Below the pieces are notes generated by a model. The model saw only the letters and a list, made by a program, of their open reading frames with translations, did not search any database and was not told the DNA's origin. From the NCBI RefSeq assembly GCF_023073335.1, contig NZ_JADPJG010000005.1, forward strand, positions 44,563-108,562: a stretch of 64,000 bases of DNA, in the 5' to 3' direction. Source of the DNA: Bradyrhizobium sp. 21. Its GTDB lineage: Bacteria > Pseudomonadota > Alphaproteobacteria > Rhizobiales > Xanthobacteraceae. Of the stretch, positions 11,001-18,378 are shown one piece after another. Position numbers and translations under genes: made by a program. Within the stretch, counting starts at the first letter, position 1. The number at the start of each line of letters is the position of its first letter.

Positions 11001-11543
11001 TGCGTCGTCGTCGCCGCACGAGGCGCCGCTGGTATTTGTCGGACCGACCGCCGGTCCGACGAACGCGCAGCCGCCGAGATCGTCCTGCGGCCCCGGCACG
11101 AAATCGATCACAGCGATATCGAGCGCCTTGGCGACGTCGCGGCTCGCCGAGTTCGTGTCGGCCCGGGTGACCAGCGCCGTCAGCTTCAATTCGCTGAAAT
11201 AGCGTTGCAGCTCGTCCGCCGTCAGGTCGGGATTGACGGGAACGCAGGCGCAGCTCGATGCGACCGCGATCAGGGCCAGTGCGCTGTCGGCGCCGCGCGG
11301 CAGCGCAACGGCAACCCGGTCGGCAGGGGCGATGCCGAGACCGCGCAGCGTGCGAACGAGATCCTGTGTCCGCTCGCCAATCCCGCGATAGTTGAGGACC
11401 GGCCGGCCGGGGGCAAGGAGGGCGGGGGCCGCCGGCGTCTTGCGGGCATGGAAATCCAGAAGACCGCCGATATCCGCGAATATCTTCGCTTCGGCCGTCG
11501 TGCTCGCTGATTCCCGCGGCGCTAGGCGTGTGACGTCCGACAA
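5091..11543 (-). CDS. two-module nonribosomal peptide synthetase, A-PCP-C-A-PCP-C
   Basis: This 2150-residue protein has six domains. An acyl-CoA-synthetase-like adenylation domain spans about 20-540 (LLTSGTAARPK at about 184-194, YGMTEAA, RTGDLG). A carrier follows with GADSL (Ser568), then a condensation domain with HHLVTDG (His757-Gly763). A classical A domain comes next (YTSGSSGAPKG, GELCIGG, YRTGDLA), then a carrier with GGHSL (Ser1638) and a final condensation domain with HHSVVDG (His1844-Gly1850). No thioesterase or reductase domain is present, and no MbtH-like gene is adjacent. In the second A domain the position normally held by the Asp that binds the alpha-amino group reads Val1282 (SFVISVWQ), so substrate prediction is unsafe. 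The first A domain looks like a starter-acid loader. The product is unknown. Confidence 0.93.
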   Translation of the reverse strand: MSDVTRLAPRESASTTAEAKIFADIGGLLDFHARKTPAAPALLAPGRPVLNYRGIGERTQDLVRTLRGLGIAPADRVAVALPRGADSALALIAVASSCACVPVNPDLTADELQRYFSELKLTALVTRADTNSASRDVAKALDIAVIDFVPGPQDDLGGCAFVGPAVGPTNTSGASCGDDDAFILLTSGTAARPKMVPLTHRSACLSAYNAGRVLSLASHDRLLNVLPLFHAHGLISGLLTALAAGSSVVCTNGFDAPSFFGWMRELQPTWYTAVPTIHRALLTAAEANPDLAQSSSLRVIRSASASLAPAILDGLEATFGVPVLETYGMTEAASQIAANPFELRKVGSVGRAAGPEIAIMDETGRALASGEQGEIMLRGPNMSRGYYNDEAATQAAFRNGWFRTGDLGYLDADGYLFIVGRIKDVINRGGQKISPLEVEEVLLSHPAVLEAGVFAVPHPKLGENVAAVVVLRPNSEATSDQLRQFARKRLAAYKVPSLIRSVATLPKGASGKVKRNALAELIASVDGGDEARLPRNALETQLAGIWASLLELPQVGVDQDVFALGADSLAVTQMRSRLRERFNVDFSFEDIFDCATVAALAARLETAATHRETILPAWRQAAIAAAPLSFQQQRMYVLSRLDPTRYNYNVVEVALLKGPVDVAALSASLTAVSARHDVLRSVVIERDGEPAQLVLQSPPRLEQIKLKPCPADKRAAVIRREALGLAQYPFDLAREAPLKVTLLSFDKSSHALVVNVHHLVTDGWSQRLFWEELAAHYSAARKKDLAAPPAPAFQYRDFALWQQSWAQTPAAREQLHYWRAQLDGVTTLPLRTDRPRPEVWNGHGARRYLEFSRTLSADLRALSQNQGVTPFMTLLAVFQCLLYRHTGHEDVATGSLIANRNQIESERLIGLFANTLILRNDFGGDPSFGEMLRRVRQVTLDAYRNQDLAIEEVLRALQIARRSDGNPLFRIMFILQNASIEAARFSGLSTRRIEIDPKVARFDITLELVEADGRFTGFFEYATDLFDAATIEGMAAQFKTLLKSVIAAPEQRISQLPLLTGAERRQLLAQGRGVPANFTTRGNFSERFDRQARKTPNAIAVSDGRTSLSYRELARRSQAVARWLARDGVGAEAVVALLADRGPDLLAAMIAAQRVGAAFLNLDPDQPPARLATILGSSCARVLLTGRAQSSVVDALLEPLVERIQVAELEDAIAPGATKPAGAARRAASSLAYLVYTSGSSGAPKGVMIEQRGLSNHLASLISELGLSARDVIAQTAPQSFVISVWQFLAGPMVGARVHVCGNAIVRDPILLAREIEREGITVLEIVPSLLRVILDRMDEAPIRRAFARLRLLISTGEPLPVDLCKAWFARCPKVPLINAYGASECSDDVSLHRLTRAPATATGNVPVGAPLPNTQLYVLDASLQPQPVGVTGELCIGGAGIGRGYVNDPAQNRQRFLPDPFARQAGSRLYRTGDLARRRADGTIECLGRADHQVKVRGYRIELKEIENALADHPGVHAGIVEPRREASGDVRLIAHIVAASGSRSSASELREFLKSRLPGHAIPSAFLFLDQVPLNAHGKIDRTALLAPAQQEASGPDAAVPARRFTEKVLSDIWIDLLKVENLGVTDNFFDLGGHSLLAGQAMARVARALGVSLPIKTIFEAPTIEDLARRVDEAVAAKPRKPPASAPRLAGASLAESRPPTLSIAQEQMLRIEQNLPELPLFNLPFAFRLQGPLNRAALAQAIDDVVRRHESLRTHFGWSGGEPVSHIAAPGTLGRVLTVETIGDGQPHTNKRRKALELRKIDLLIEQETYAPIDTARAPLLRARLLRLHDGDHVLLLTLHHSVVDGWSIGVLFEELSNRYAALAGYPSLPLPKLPPAFSDVARWQRWWCGTDAARRQAADWTENLRGAAPLFEGESGPGASTGHHPVNLERELIGRLTTFAAQHNGTLFMCLLTGLKALLLARTGRNDISVATAMANRAQPDTDRIVGPFENTVIVRTQITPELTFVQALARVRQSVLDAHARQELPFNILTDHLEQEGVNPASLLQVYFTLQNPLRRPLDLPDLTAGSIGNVAREGQPVLPIDPTWLSLMLKERPTGITGSCNYKSELLDGATVGQWMEDLVALLGAAVAQPNAPLSRLLNRRAA

Positions 11544-11685
11544 TTCCGTTCCCTTTTGATCCGATTGGGCTATTCTTCCAAGAACTAAGGGAACGCGTCC
11601 AGTCTGAGGTGAAGTTTTGGCCCCAAAATCTGTGGTTGCGGGGCCCTAAGCCCTTCGACGGAGTGATTGGTCGGGCGGAATCACC

Positions 11686-14600
11686 ATGCTGGAGAATGAG
11701 CCGGGCACGGGAGCGGAAGGCGGGCTGAAGCGCTGGCTCGAGGGTATCGGGCTTGGCCACTATACCGATCTCTTCGCGCAGCACCGTCTCGATCTCGACG
11801 TCATGGGGGACCTGACCGAATCCGATCTCGTCGAGCTCGGATTGCCGCTCGGCGATCGGAAGCGGCTCCAGCGGGCCATGACCGCGTTGTTCCAGGCCGA
11901 AACAGCGGAGAAGCCCGACGTGACGGCGCGCCCGCAACCGCGCACGGAAGTCGGGGCCGAACGGCGTCAGCTCACCACCATGTTCTGCGACATGGTGGAT
12001 TCCACCTCGCTCTCGGTGCAGTTCGATCCGGAAGACGTGCGCGACATGATCGCGAGCTTCCGCGAAACCTGTGTCCGCGTGGTGAAGCATTACGAGGGCT
12101 TTGCCGCCCGCTTCGTCGGCGACGGTATTTTGGTCTATTTCGGCTATCCGACCGCACATGAGGACGACGCCGAGCGCGCGGTGCGCGCGGGGCTCGAGAT
12201 CGTCCGGGTGCTGTCGACGGCGCGCGCGATCGAGCCGCGCGGTGCGCTCAGCCACTCACCCGCGGTCCGCATCGGCATCGCGACCGGTCTCGTCGTGGTC
12301 GGCGATCTCGTCGGACAGGGCACCGAAGAGCGCGACTCCGCGGTCGGAGAAACCGTCAATCTCGCCGCGCGCCTGCAAGGCCTGGCGCCGCCCAACGGTG
12401 TGGTGATTTCCACCTCGACCCAGGCGCTGCTGAAGGGGAAGTTCGACTACCGCGATCTCGGGGTCCACGCGCTGAAGGGCATCTCGGAGAAGGCGCAGGC
12501 CTGGCACGTGATGCGCGCCTCGCGGGTGGAGACCCGCTTCGCCGCCGCCATGGGCACGCGGCTGACCCCGCTCGTCAATCGCGAGGAGGAGATTGCGCTG
12601 CTGATGGGCCGCTGGCAGCAGGTCAAGGATGGCGATGGCCAGGTCGTGGTGAAATTTGGCGAGCCCGGCATCGGCAAGTCGCGCATCATCCAGGAAATCT
12701 TCGAGCGGATATCGGGCGACCGGCATGGCCAGGTCTCGTTCCAGTGCTCGCCCTATTACACCTCCACGGCGTTCTATCCGTTCGCCGAGCAGCTCAAATT
12801 CTCCCTCGGTCTCGACCGCGAGGATGCGTCCGCCCAGTCGCTGGCGAGCCTGGAGACCGCGATCGTCGCCGCGCATGGCGACATCGAACAGGTCACGCCG
12901 CTGTTTGCCGCGCTGTTGTCCATTCCCACCGGTGACCGCTATCCGCCGCTCGAGCTGTCGCCGCAGCAGCAAAAGGACGCGACCGTCGCGGCCCTGGTCA
13001 ATCATTTCCTCGGGCTCGCGCGCGAGTTGCCGCTGGTGATCGCGTTCGAGGATCTGCACTGGGTCGACCCGACCTCCCGCGAGGTGATCGATCTCCTCGT
13101 CGACCGGGCGCAGAACAGGCCGGTCCTCGTCATCATCACCGCGCGTTCCGAATTCCAGCCGAGCTGGAACGCGCATTCGCACATCACCACCCTGGTGCTG
13201 AACCGCCTGAGCCGGCAGTTGCGCGCAACGCTGGTCGAGCGTGTCGCCGGACGTGAGCTTCCCAAGGAGGTCGTCGAGGAGATCATCGTCAAGACCGACG
13301 GCGTGCCGCTGTTCCTGGAGGAGCTCACCAAGACCGTTCTCGAATCCAACCTATTGACCGAGCGGCACGGGCGCTACGTGCTGTCGGGCCCGTGGCGGCA
13401 GCTCGCGATCCCGGCGACGCTGTCGGACTCGCTGATGGCGCGGCTGGACCGGATGGGACCGTTCAAGCGGATCGCGCAGATCGGCGCCACCATCGGCCGC
13501 GAATTCTCCTACGAGACGCTGCACGCGGTCGCCAATACGCCCGCCGAGCAGATCGAGGCGGCGCTCAATCATCTGGAGCAAGCGGGATTGATCATGCGCC
13601 GCGGCCATCCGCCCGACGCGCTCTACTCCTTCAAGCACGTGATGATCCAGAACGCCGCGCATGCGAGCCTGCTGCACAGCGAGCGGCGCAAGCTGCATTC
13701 CCGGATCGCCCAGGTGCTCGCCGAGATGTATCCGGAGAAGACCGAGCGCGAACCGGAGCTGCTCGCCCATCATTTGACCGAATCCGGCCAGAGCGAGGGC
13801 GCCGCCAGCTTCTGGCTCAAGGCGGGCAAGCAGGCGGCCAAGAGCGGCGCCAATCTGGAGGCGATCGGCCATCTGCGCCGGGGTTTGAGCGTCGTGCAGG
13901 CCAATGCGCGCATGCAGGGCGCCGACGAGATGGAGCTCGAGCTGCGCATCGCGCTCGGCAACGCGCTGATCGCCGCCAAGGGCTACGCCGTGCAGGAGGT
14001 CGAGGAGAATTACATTCGCGCGCTCGAGCTCGGCCAGCAGCTCGACGACGAGGAGAAGGCCTTTGCCGCCACGCGCGGGCTCTGGGTCTGTCATTTCATC
14101 CGCGCTGACCTGACCCGCGCGCACGATCTCAGCGTCGAGCTCCTGAAATTTGCCAAGCGCGAGCGGTTGAACGAGGGCGCGCAGCCGGCGCAGCAGACCG
14201 GCTATCTGATCGAGGCGCATCGTGCGATCGCGATGACCATGCTCTATCGCGGGCGCTTCGCCGCCTCGCAGCACCATTTGCACCGCTGCATCAACCTGTA
14301 CAGCCCCGATCTGCACGCCGATCTGATGGAGCGGCACGGCACCGATCCCGGTGTCGTCTCGCTGTCCTATCTCGGCTACCTGCTGTGGTTCCTGGGCCGG
14401 CCCGACGCGGCGCGCCAGCACAGCGAGCAGGCGATCGCGAATGCCGAGAAGATCCGCCACCCCTTCACGCTCGCCTTCGCGCTCGTGTTCGGCGCCTATC
14501 TCTGTCAGCATTTGCGCGACGTCGAGGGCACGCGCGACCACGCCAACCGCGCCATGATCATCGCCACCGAGCACAATTTCCTGCACTGGAAGCAGCAGGC

Positions 14601-15156
14601 GGCGATCCTGCGCGGCTGGGCGCTGGCGCAGCTCGGCGAGGCCGACGAAGGCCTCAGCCAGATGCGCTTCGGCCTCGACGAATACGAGGCGATGGATTCC
14701 TGGCTCGCCGGCTGCTGGTTCCGCTGCCTGCTCGCGGAGGCCTACGCCAAGGTCGGGATGCGCGATGCCGCCTTGCGCGCGCTGGACGGTGCGCTCGCGA
14801 CCGCGAGACGGACCGGCGATCACTCCTACCTCGCCGAAGTCTACCGCCTGCAGGGCGAAATCACCCTGTCGGACGGCGATCCGGCCTCGGCGAAGGAGGC
14901 CGAGGAGCTGTTCGGCCTGTCGCTGGAAATCGCCCGCAAGCAGGGCGCGCTGTCCTGGGAGCTTCGCACCGCCGTCAGCCTCGCGCGCCTGTCGCACGAA
15001 GCCGGCAAGCGCGAGCACGCAAGTCTCCTGCTCGTACCGATCGTCGGCAAATTCAGCGAGGGTTTCTACACGCCGGACCTGAAACTGGCGATGCAACTGG
15101 TCAACGAGCTCAGTGCGGACGCGCCCGTTCCTGAACAGGCCGATCCCGTGCGATGA
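11686..15156 (+). CDS. SAM domain - class III nucleotide cyclase - ATPase - TPR protein
   Basis: This 1156-residue cytoplasmic protein has four parts. A SAM domain lies at about 12-70. A class III adenylate/guanylate cyclase catalytic domain lies at about 92-275, with metal-binding Asp102 (MFCDMVDST) and Asp146 (FVGDGI). An AAA-type predicted ATPase follows with Walker A GEPGIGKS at 325-332 and a Walker B-like FEDLHWVD. The C-terminal half is helical and TPR-like. This architecture is common in Bradyrhizobium and is thought to couple ATPase-driven assembly or signal sensing to cyclic nucleotide output. The start is ATG 11686, divergent from the NRPS across a 142-base gap. It overlaps the methyltransferase gene by 4 bases. 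Confidence 0.9.
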   Translation: MLENEPGTGAEGGLKRWLEGIGLGHYTDLFAQHRLDLDVMGDLTESDLVELGLPLGDRKRLQRAMTALFQAETAEKPDVTARPQPRTEVGAERRQLTTMFCDMVDSTSLSVQFDPEDVRDMIASFRETCVRVVKHYEGFAARFVGDGILVYFGYPTAHEDDAERAVRAGLEIVRVLSTARAIEPRGALSHSPAVRIGIATGLVVVGDLVGQGTEERDSAVGETVNLAARLQGLAPPNGVVISTSTQALLKGKFDYRDLGVHALKGISEKAQAWHVMRASRVETRFAAAMGTRLTPLVNREEEIALLMGRWQQVKDGDGQVVVKFGEPGIGKSRIIQEIFERISGDRHGQVSFQCSPYYTSTAFYPFAEQLKFSLGLDREDASAQSLASLETAIVAAHGDIEQVTPLFAALLSIPTGDRYPPLELSPQQQKDATVAALVNHFLGLARELPLVIAFEDLHWVDPTSREVIDLLVDRAQNRPVLVIITARSEFQPSWNAHSHITTLVLNRLSRQLRATLVERVAGRELPKEVVEEIIVKTDGVPLFLEELTKTVLESNLLTERHGRYVLSGPWRQLAIPATLSDSLMARLDRMGPFKRIAQIGATIGREFSYETLHAVANTPAEQIEAALNHLEQAGLIMRRGHPPDALYSFKHVMIQNAAHASLLHSERRKLHSRIAQVLAEMYPEKTEREPELLAHHLTESGQSEGAASFWLKAGKQAAKSGANLEAIGHLRRGLSVVQANARMQGADEMELELRIALGNALIAAKGYAVQEVEENYIRALELGQQLDDEEKAFAATRGLWVCHFIRADLTRAHDLSVELLKFAKRERLNEGAQPAQQTGYLIEAHRAIAMTMLYRGRFAASQHHLHRCINLYSPDLHADLMERHGTDPGVVSLSYLGYLLWFLGRPDAARQHSEQAIANAEKIRHPFTLAFALVFGAYLCQHLRDVEGTRDHANRAMIIATEHNFLHWKQQAAILRGWALAQLGEADEGLSQMRFGLDEYEAMDSWLAGCWFRCLLAEAYAKVGMRDAALRALDGALATARRTGDHSYLAEVYRLQGEITLSDGDPASAKEAEELFGLSLEIARKQGALSWELRTAVSLARLSHEAGKREHASLLLVPIVGKFSEGFYTPDLKLAMQLVNELSADAPVPEQADPVR

Positions 15157-15947
15157 GCGATCTTGCCGCCGCCCGCGCGCGTTACGTCGAGTTGATTGCG
15201 AAGCGTGAACGGATTTCCTCAAAGCGCCTGCTGGAGGCACTCGCCACTGTTCCGCGCGAAAAGTTTCTGGCGAAGGGACCCTGGCGCATCAAGAGCGAGG
15301 CGGCGCGCAGCTATCGGCTGACGGCGGATGCCGATCCCGTTCATCTCCAGGACAATGTGCTGGTCGCGATCGATGCGCGTCGCAAGCTCGACACCGGACT
15401 GCCGAGCCTGTGGGCGCATTTCATCGATTTGCTCGACGTCGGCGAAAAAGACCGCGTGGTCCAGATCGGCTGCGGGCTCGGCTATTTCTCGGCCGTGCTG
15501 TCGGGGATCGTGGGCCCGAAGGGCAGGGTGCATGCCATCGAATGCGACCAGCGGCTTGCGGCGCGCGCAGCGACCTATCTTGGCGCCTATCGCAACGTCG
15601 CGGTCGTCCACGGTGACGGATGCGAGGACATCGGCGAACCCGCCGACGTGATCATCGTTCATGCCGGCTTCTCGCACCCGCATCCGCTCTGGCTCCGGTC
15701 GCTCCGCCCGCGTGGCCGCCTCCTGGTGCCGCTGACCCAGCGGGACCGCGAAGGCGCCGCCCTCAAGATCACGCGCAAGCGCAAGGGGTTCGAAGCCGAG
15801 GCGGTGCAGCAGATCCGGATCTTCCCCGGCCAGGGACGAGGTGTGACCGCGCTCGACGACCGCGTCGCCGACTGGTGGCAGCGCGCGTCGGCCCTGGCGC
15901 CCTTGCGGTTTCGCGGCATCGAGCAGGGGCTGCCGTCGGATAGCTAA
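15153..15947 (+). CDS. PCMT-like SAM-dependent methyltransferase
   Basis: The 264-residue protein resembles the protein-L-isoaspartate O-methyltransferase family. It has an N-terminal helical part with LLEALATVPREKFL, then a Rossmann SAM-binding motif VVQIGCGLGYFSAVLS and the acidic strand end HAIECD. A later segment, LRPRGRLLVPLTQ, is also typical. It starts with ATG inside the stop of the cyclase gene (4-base overlap), so translation is coupled. The protein is longer than the classical repair enzyme and lacks an obvious full active-site region I could match, so the methyl acceptor is uncertain. Confidence 0.75.
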   Translation: MSDLAAARARYVELIAKRERISSKRLLEALATVPREKFLAKGPWRIKSEAARSYRLTADADPVHLQDNVLVAIDARRKLDTGLPSLWAHFIDLLDVGEKDRVVQIGCGLGYFSAVLSGIVGPKGRVHAIECDQRLAARAATYLGAYRNVAVVHGDGCEDIGEPADVIIVHAGFSHPHPLWLRSLRPRGRLLVPLTQRDREGAALKITRKRKGFEAEAVQQIRIFPGQGRGVTALDDRVADWWQRASALAPLRFRGIEQGLPSDS

Positions 15948-16041
15948 TGCTTGGTTTCGTTTTACCTTGATCTCGAATGCAAGTTTCCAACGGCTCCGGC
16001 CGGGGCTATGACTGCGGCCTAATCGCCATACGAGCGCGCCC

Positions 16042-16992
16042 ATGCATTCCGTTGCCCTGCTGACCGCCAGCTACGCCAAGGATATCGAGCGCTTTTCGCT
16101 GCTCAGCGAGAGCATCGACACCTGGTTGACGGGTTACACGCGGCATTATGTTCTCGTTAACGATGAGGATTTGCCGCTGTTCGCGCGGTTCGCATCCGAC
16201 AAGCGCGTCATCGTTCCGGCCTCGCGTTACTTGCCGAAATGGCTCCGGGCGCTGCCGCCGGCTCTCCAGTTCATCAGCAAGCGGCGGGTCTGGCTGTCGC
16301 TGCTGTCGTCGCCCGTCCATGGCTGGCACATTCAGCAGATCCTCAAGATCGCCGGCGTCCTCAACGCGCCGGAGCAGCGCGTCTGCATCCTGGATTCGGA
16401 CAATCTGTTCTTCCGCGAATTCGATGTCGGCCAATATGCCGGCGCCGAGAAGACGCCGCTGTTCGTCACGCGTAAGGGGATCGACGCCGACCACCCCTTG
16501 CATGTGCTGTGGCTCCGCACCGTCGATCAGCTTCTCGGTATCGAGCAGCGCTCGTTCCCGGCCGACGACTATGTCGGCAACGCGCTGGTCTGGGACAAGG
16601 ACACCGCGCGCGCGATGACCGACGCGATCAAGTCGGCGACGGGATTGAACTGGGTTCTGGCACTGTGCCGGAAGAAGAAGTTCTCGGAATATTTGATGTA
16701 CGGCAACTTCGTCGCCAACTCGCCAGCCCATCTGACCGCGCACCGGGTCACGGAAGAGAGCATCGCGGTCTCGCATTGGGACGACACGCGCCTCGACCGC
16801 CCGGCCATCGAGGCGATGATGCGCGCCGCTTCGCCCGAGCAGGTCGCGCTCTGCATCCAGTCCTATTCGTCGACCTCGATCGACGATATCCGCGACGTGT
16901 TCCGCCTCAGCTCGCGCGAGCGTCGCGGTCCGAGCCTCGCGCCCGACCACGTGAACGACGCGGCCGAATTCGCAGTGCCGAAGGCGCGCTGA
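16042..16992 (+). CDS. DUF6492-type protein, possible glycosyltransferase-like
   Basis: The 316-residue soluble protein begins HSVALLTASYAKDIERFSLL, the usual opening of DUF6492 proteins. It has a GT-A-like acidic motif LDSDNLFFRE and a later NFVANSPAHL segment. No signal peptide or membrane segment is visible. The family is uncharacterised, but its strand-DxD organisation resembles nucleotide-sugar transferases. It lies beside a secreted GH10 glycosidase and a polysaccharide flippase, which supports a role in surface polysaccharide assembly. Confidence 0.6.
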   Translation: MHSVALLTASYAKDIERFSLLSESIDTWLTGYTRHYVLVNDEDLPLFARFASDKRVIVPASRYLPKWLRALPPALQFISKRRVWLSLLSSPVHGWHIQQILKIAGVLNAPEQRVCILDSDNLFFREFDVGQYAGAEKTPLFVTRKGIDADHPLHVLWLRTVDQLLGIEQRSFPADDYVGNALVWDKDTARAMTDAIKSATGLNWVLALCRKKKFSEYLMYGNFVANSPAHLTAHRVTEESIAVSHWDDTRLDRPAIEAMMRAASPEQVALCIQSYSSTSIDDIRDVFRLSSRERRGPSLAPDHVNDAAEFAVPKAR

Positions 16993-17004
16993 AGACCGGC
17001 GCCC

Positions 17005-18072
17005 TTACACGTCCCGCGTGAATTTGCTGATCACGTCCATGAACGGCTTCGGCTTGAATTCGCCGTCGAGCGGCAAGGGACGGTTCGGCTGCTTGTCGGC
17101 GCGGGCAAAGGTGCCGTTGATCCAGCTGTAGCGGTCCGAGAGGCCCCAGGTCAGGATCGAGCGCACGGGTCCGCTGGTCGCGATCGCGGTCAAGAGATCA
17201 TCGACGCGCTTGGCGACGACGGCATCACGCTCCGCCGGCGTTCCCATCAGCTTCTGGTCGTCGACATCGAGTTCGGTGACGAGCACATCGAGGCCCCAGG
17301 AGCGCAGCTCGGTGACGAATTCGGCCAGCCCGTGGGTGTCGATCTCCAGCTCGGCATGCAGATGCGCTTGCAGCCCCACGGCGTGCAGCGGCACGCCTTG
17401 GTCGAGCAACTCCATGATGAGATTGCGGTACGCTGCGCGCTTCGCAATGAACGAGTCCTTTGCCGACTCGATGTCATATTCGTTGATCGCGAGCTTGACG
17501 AAGGGATCGGCTGCGGCGGCGGTGCGGTAAGCGAGAGGAATCCAGGCGTTGCCCAGGTGCTGCGTCCAGAACGTATCGCGGCGGTCTTTTGGACTGCGGG
17601 GATTGTCCGGGATCGGCTCGTTGACGACGTCCCACGACGTCAGCTTGTCCTTGTAATAGGAGACGACGGTGCCGATGTGGTCGACATAGGCGCGCTCGAC
17701 GCCTTTGGAATCCTTGATCTGCTTGGTCCAGTCCGGAATGTCATAATACCAGGCGAGCGCGTGGCCGCGCATCGTCAAATCGTTCTGCCGCGCGAAATCC
17801 AGAATCGCGTCCGCGCGTTCGAACGCAAATGTGTGCGCGGTCGGCCGCAGCATCGGCCATTTCAGCTCGAGCACCGGCACCACCTGTGTGCAATAGGTGC
17901 TGATGGCTTCGCCGAGCCTGGGATCGGCTTGCAGGTCCCAGAGCGTGGCCGCGGCGCCGAACCCCGGACGGCGCTGGGCAAGCTTTGATGCCGGCGCTGC
18001 GGACGCCGATGCGCCCGCCGCAAGTGCTGCAGCGCTGCCGAGGAGAAATTCGCGTCTGTCCAGCTTGGTCAC
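17005..18072 (-). CDS. exported GH10 endo-1,4-beta-xylanase-family glycoside hydrolase
   Basis: I set the start at GTG 18072 because AAAGGA lies just upstream; this gives a 355-residue protein. The N-terminus carries RREFLLGSAAALAAG (residues 6-20), a twin-arginine-type signal. The catalytic domain shows WDVVNEP with acid/base Glu152 and VTELDVD with nucleophile Glu267, as in GH10. The ALAWY segment is also typical of the family. It would act outside the cytoplasm on xylan-like or other beta-1,4-linked polymers. Between a DUF6492 gene and a flippase it may trim an exported polysaccharide rather than plant xylan. Confidence 0.88.
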   Translation of the reverse strand: MTKLDRREFLLGSAAALAAGASASAAPASKLAQRRPGFGAAATLWDLQADPRLGEAISTYCTQVVPVLELKWPMLRPTAHTFAFERADAILDFARQNDLTMRGHALAWYYDIPDWTKQIKDSKGVERAYVDHIGTVVSYYKDKLTSWDVVNEPIPDNPRSPKDRRDTFWTQHLGNAWIPLAYRTAAAADPFVKLAINEYDIESAKDSFIAKRAAYRNLIMELLDQGVPLHAVGLQAHLHAELEIDTHGLAEFVTELRSWGLDVLVTELDVDDQKLMGTPAERDAVVAKRVDDLLTAIATSGPVRSILTWGLSDRYSWINGTFARADKQPNRPLPLDGEFKPKPFMDVISKFTRDV

Positions 18073-18378
18073 GGCAGTCCTTTTCGAACCAACGCGCCAC
18101 CGTACCAAGCGCCGCCTTGCAACGCCGCGGTTTTCCCTCGTTGGGTTAACTTTGTCATCTGTGAATCATGGTTCCTTTGGGTGATCGCGCACTCCCGTTC
18201 CGGGAAGGGCAAATTTAACGCTAACGTGCGAAAGCAGCCTCGGAGGCTCATTCGCCGCCCGATCTCCAGACTTATGTGACACTCTTGAGGGATGCTGCGG
18301 CGCAATTCGTTCGCCCGCCAAGGTCCAATTCATTAGCGGCCGTCACATTCGCAACAAAGTTGCCGGTCCCGTGCTCGC
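18073..18378. other. intergenic region between GH10 and flippase genes
   Basis: This 306-base divergent gap contains no supported gene. It is less GC-rich near 18140-18180 and should hold the promoters of both flanking genes. I see no strong palindrome or terminator in it. Confidence 0.4.

Noticed and set aside
13351..15240. Long leftward open frame opposite the TPR half of the SAM-cyclase protein
   Set aside because: Its composition is antisense-like (Arg, Gln, Leu-rich, no motifs), whereas the forward frame is a continuous multidomain protein.
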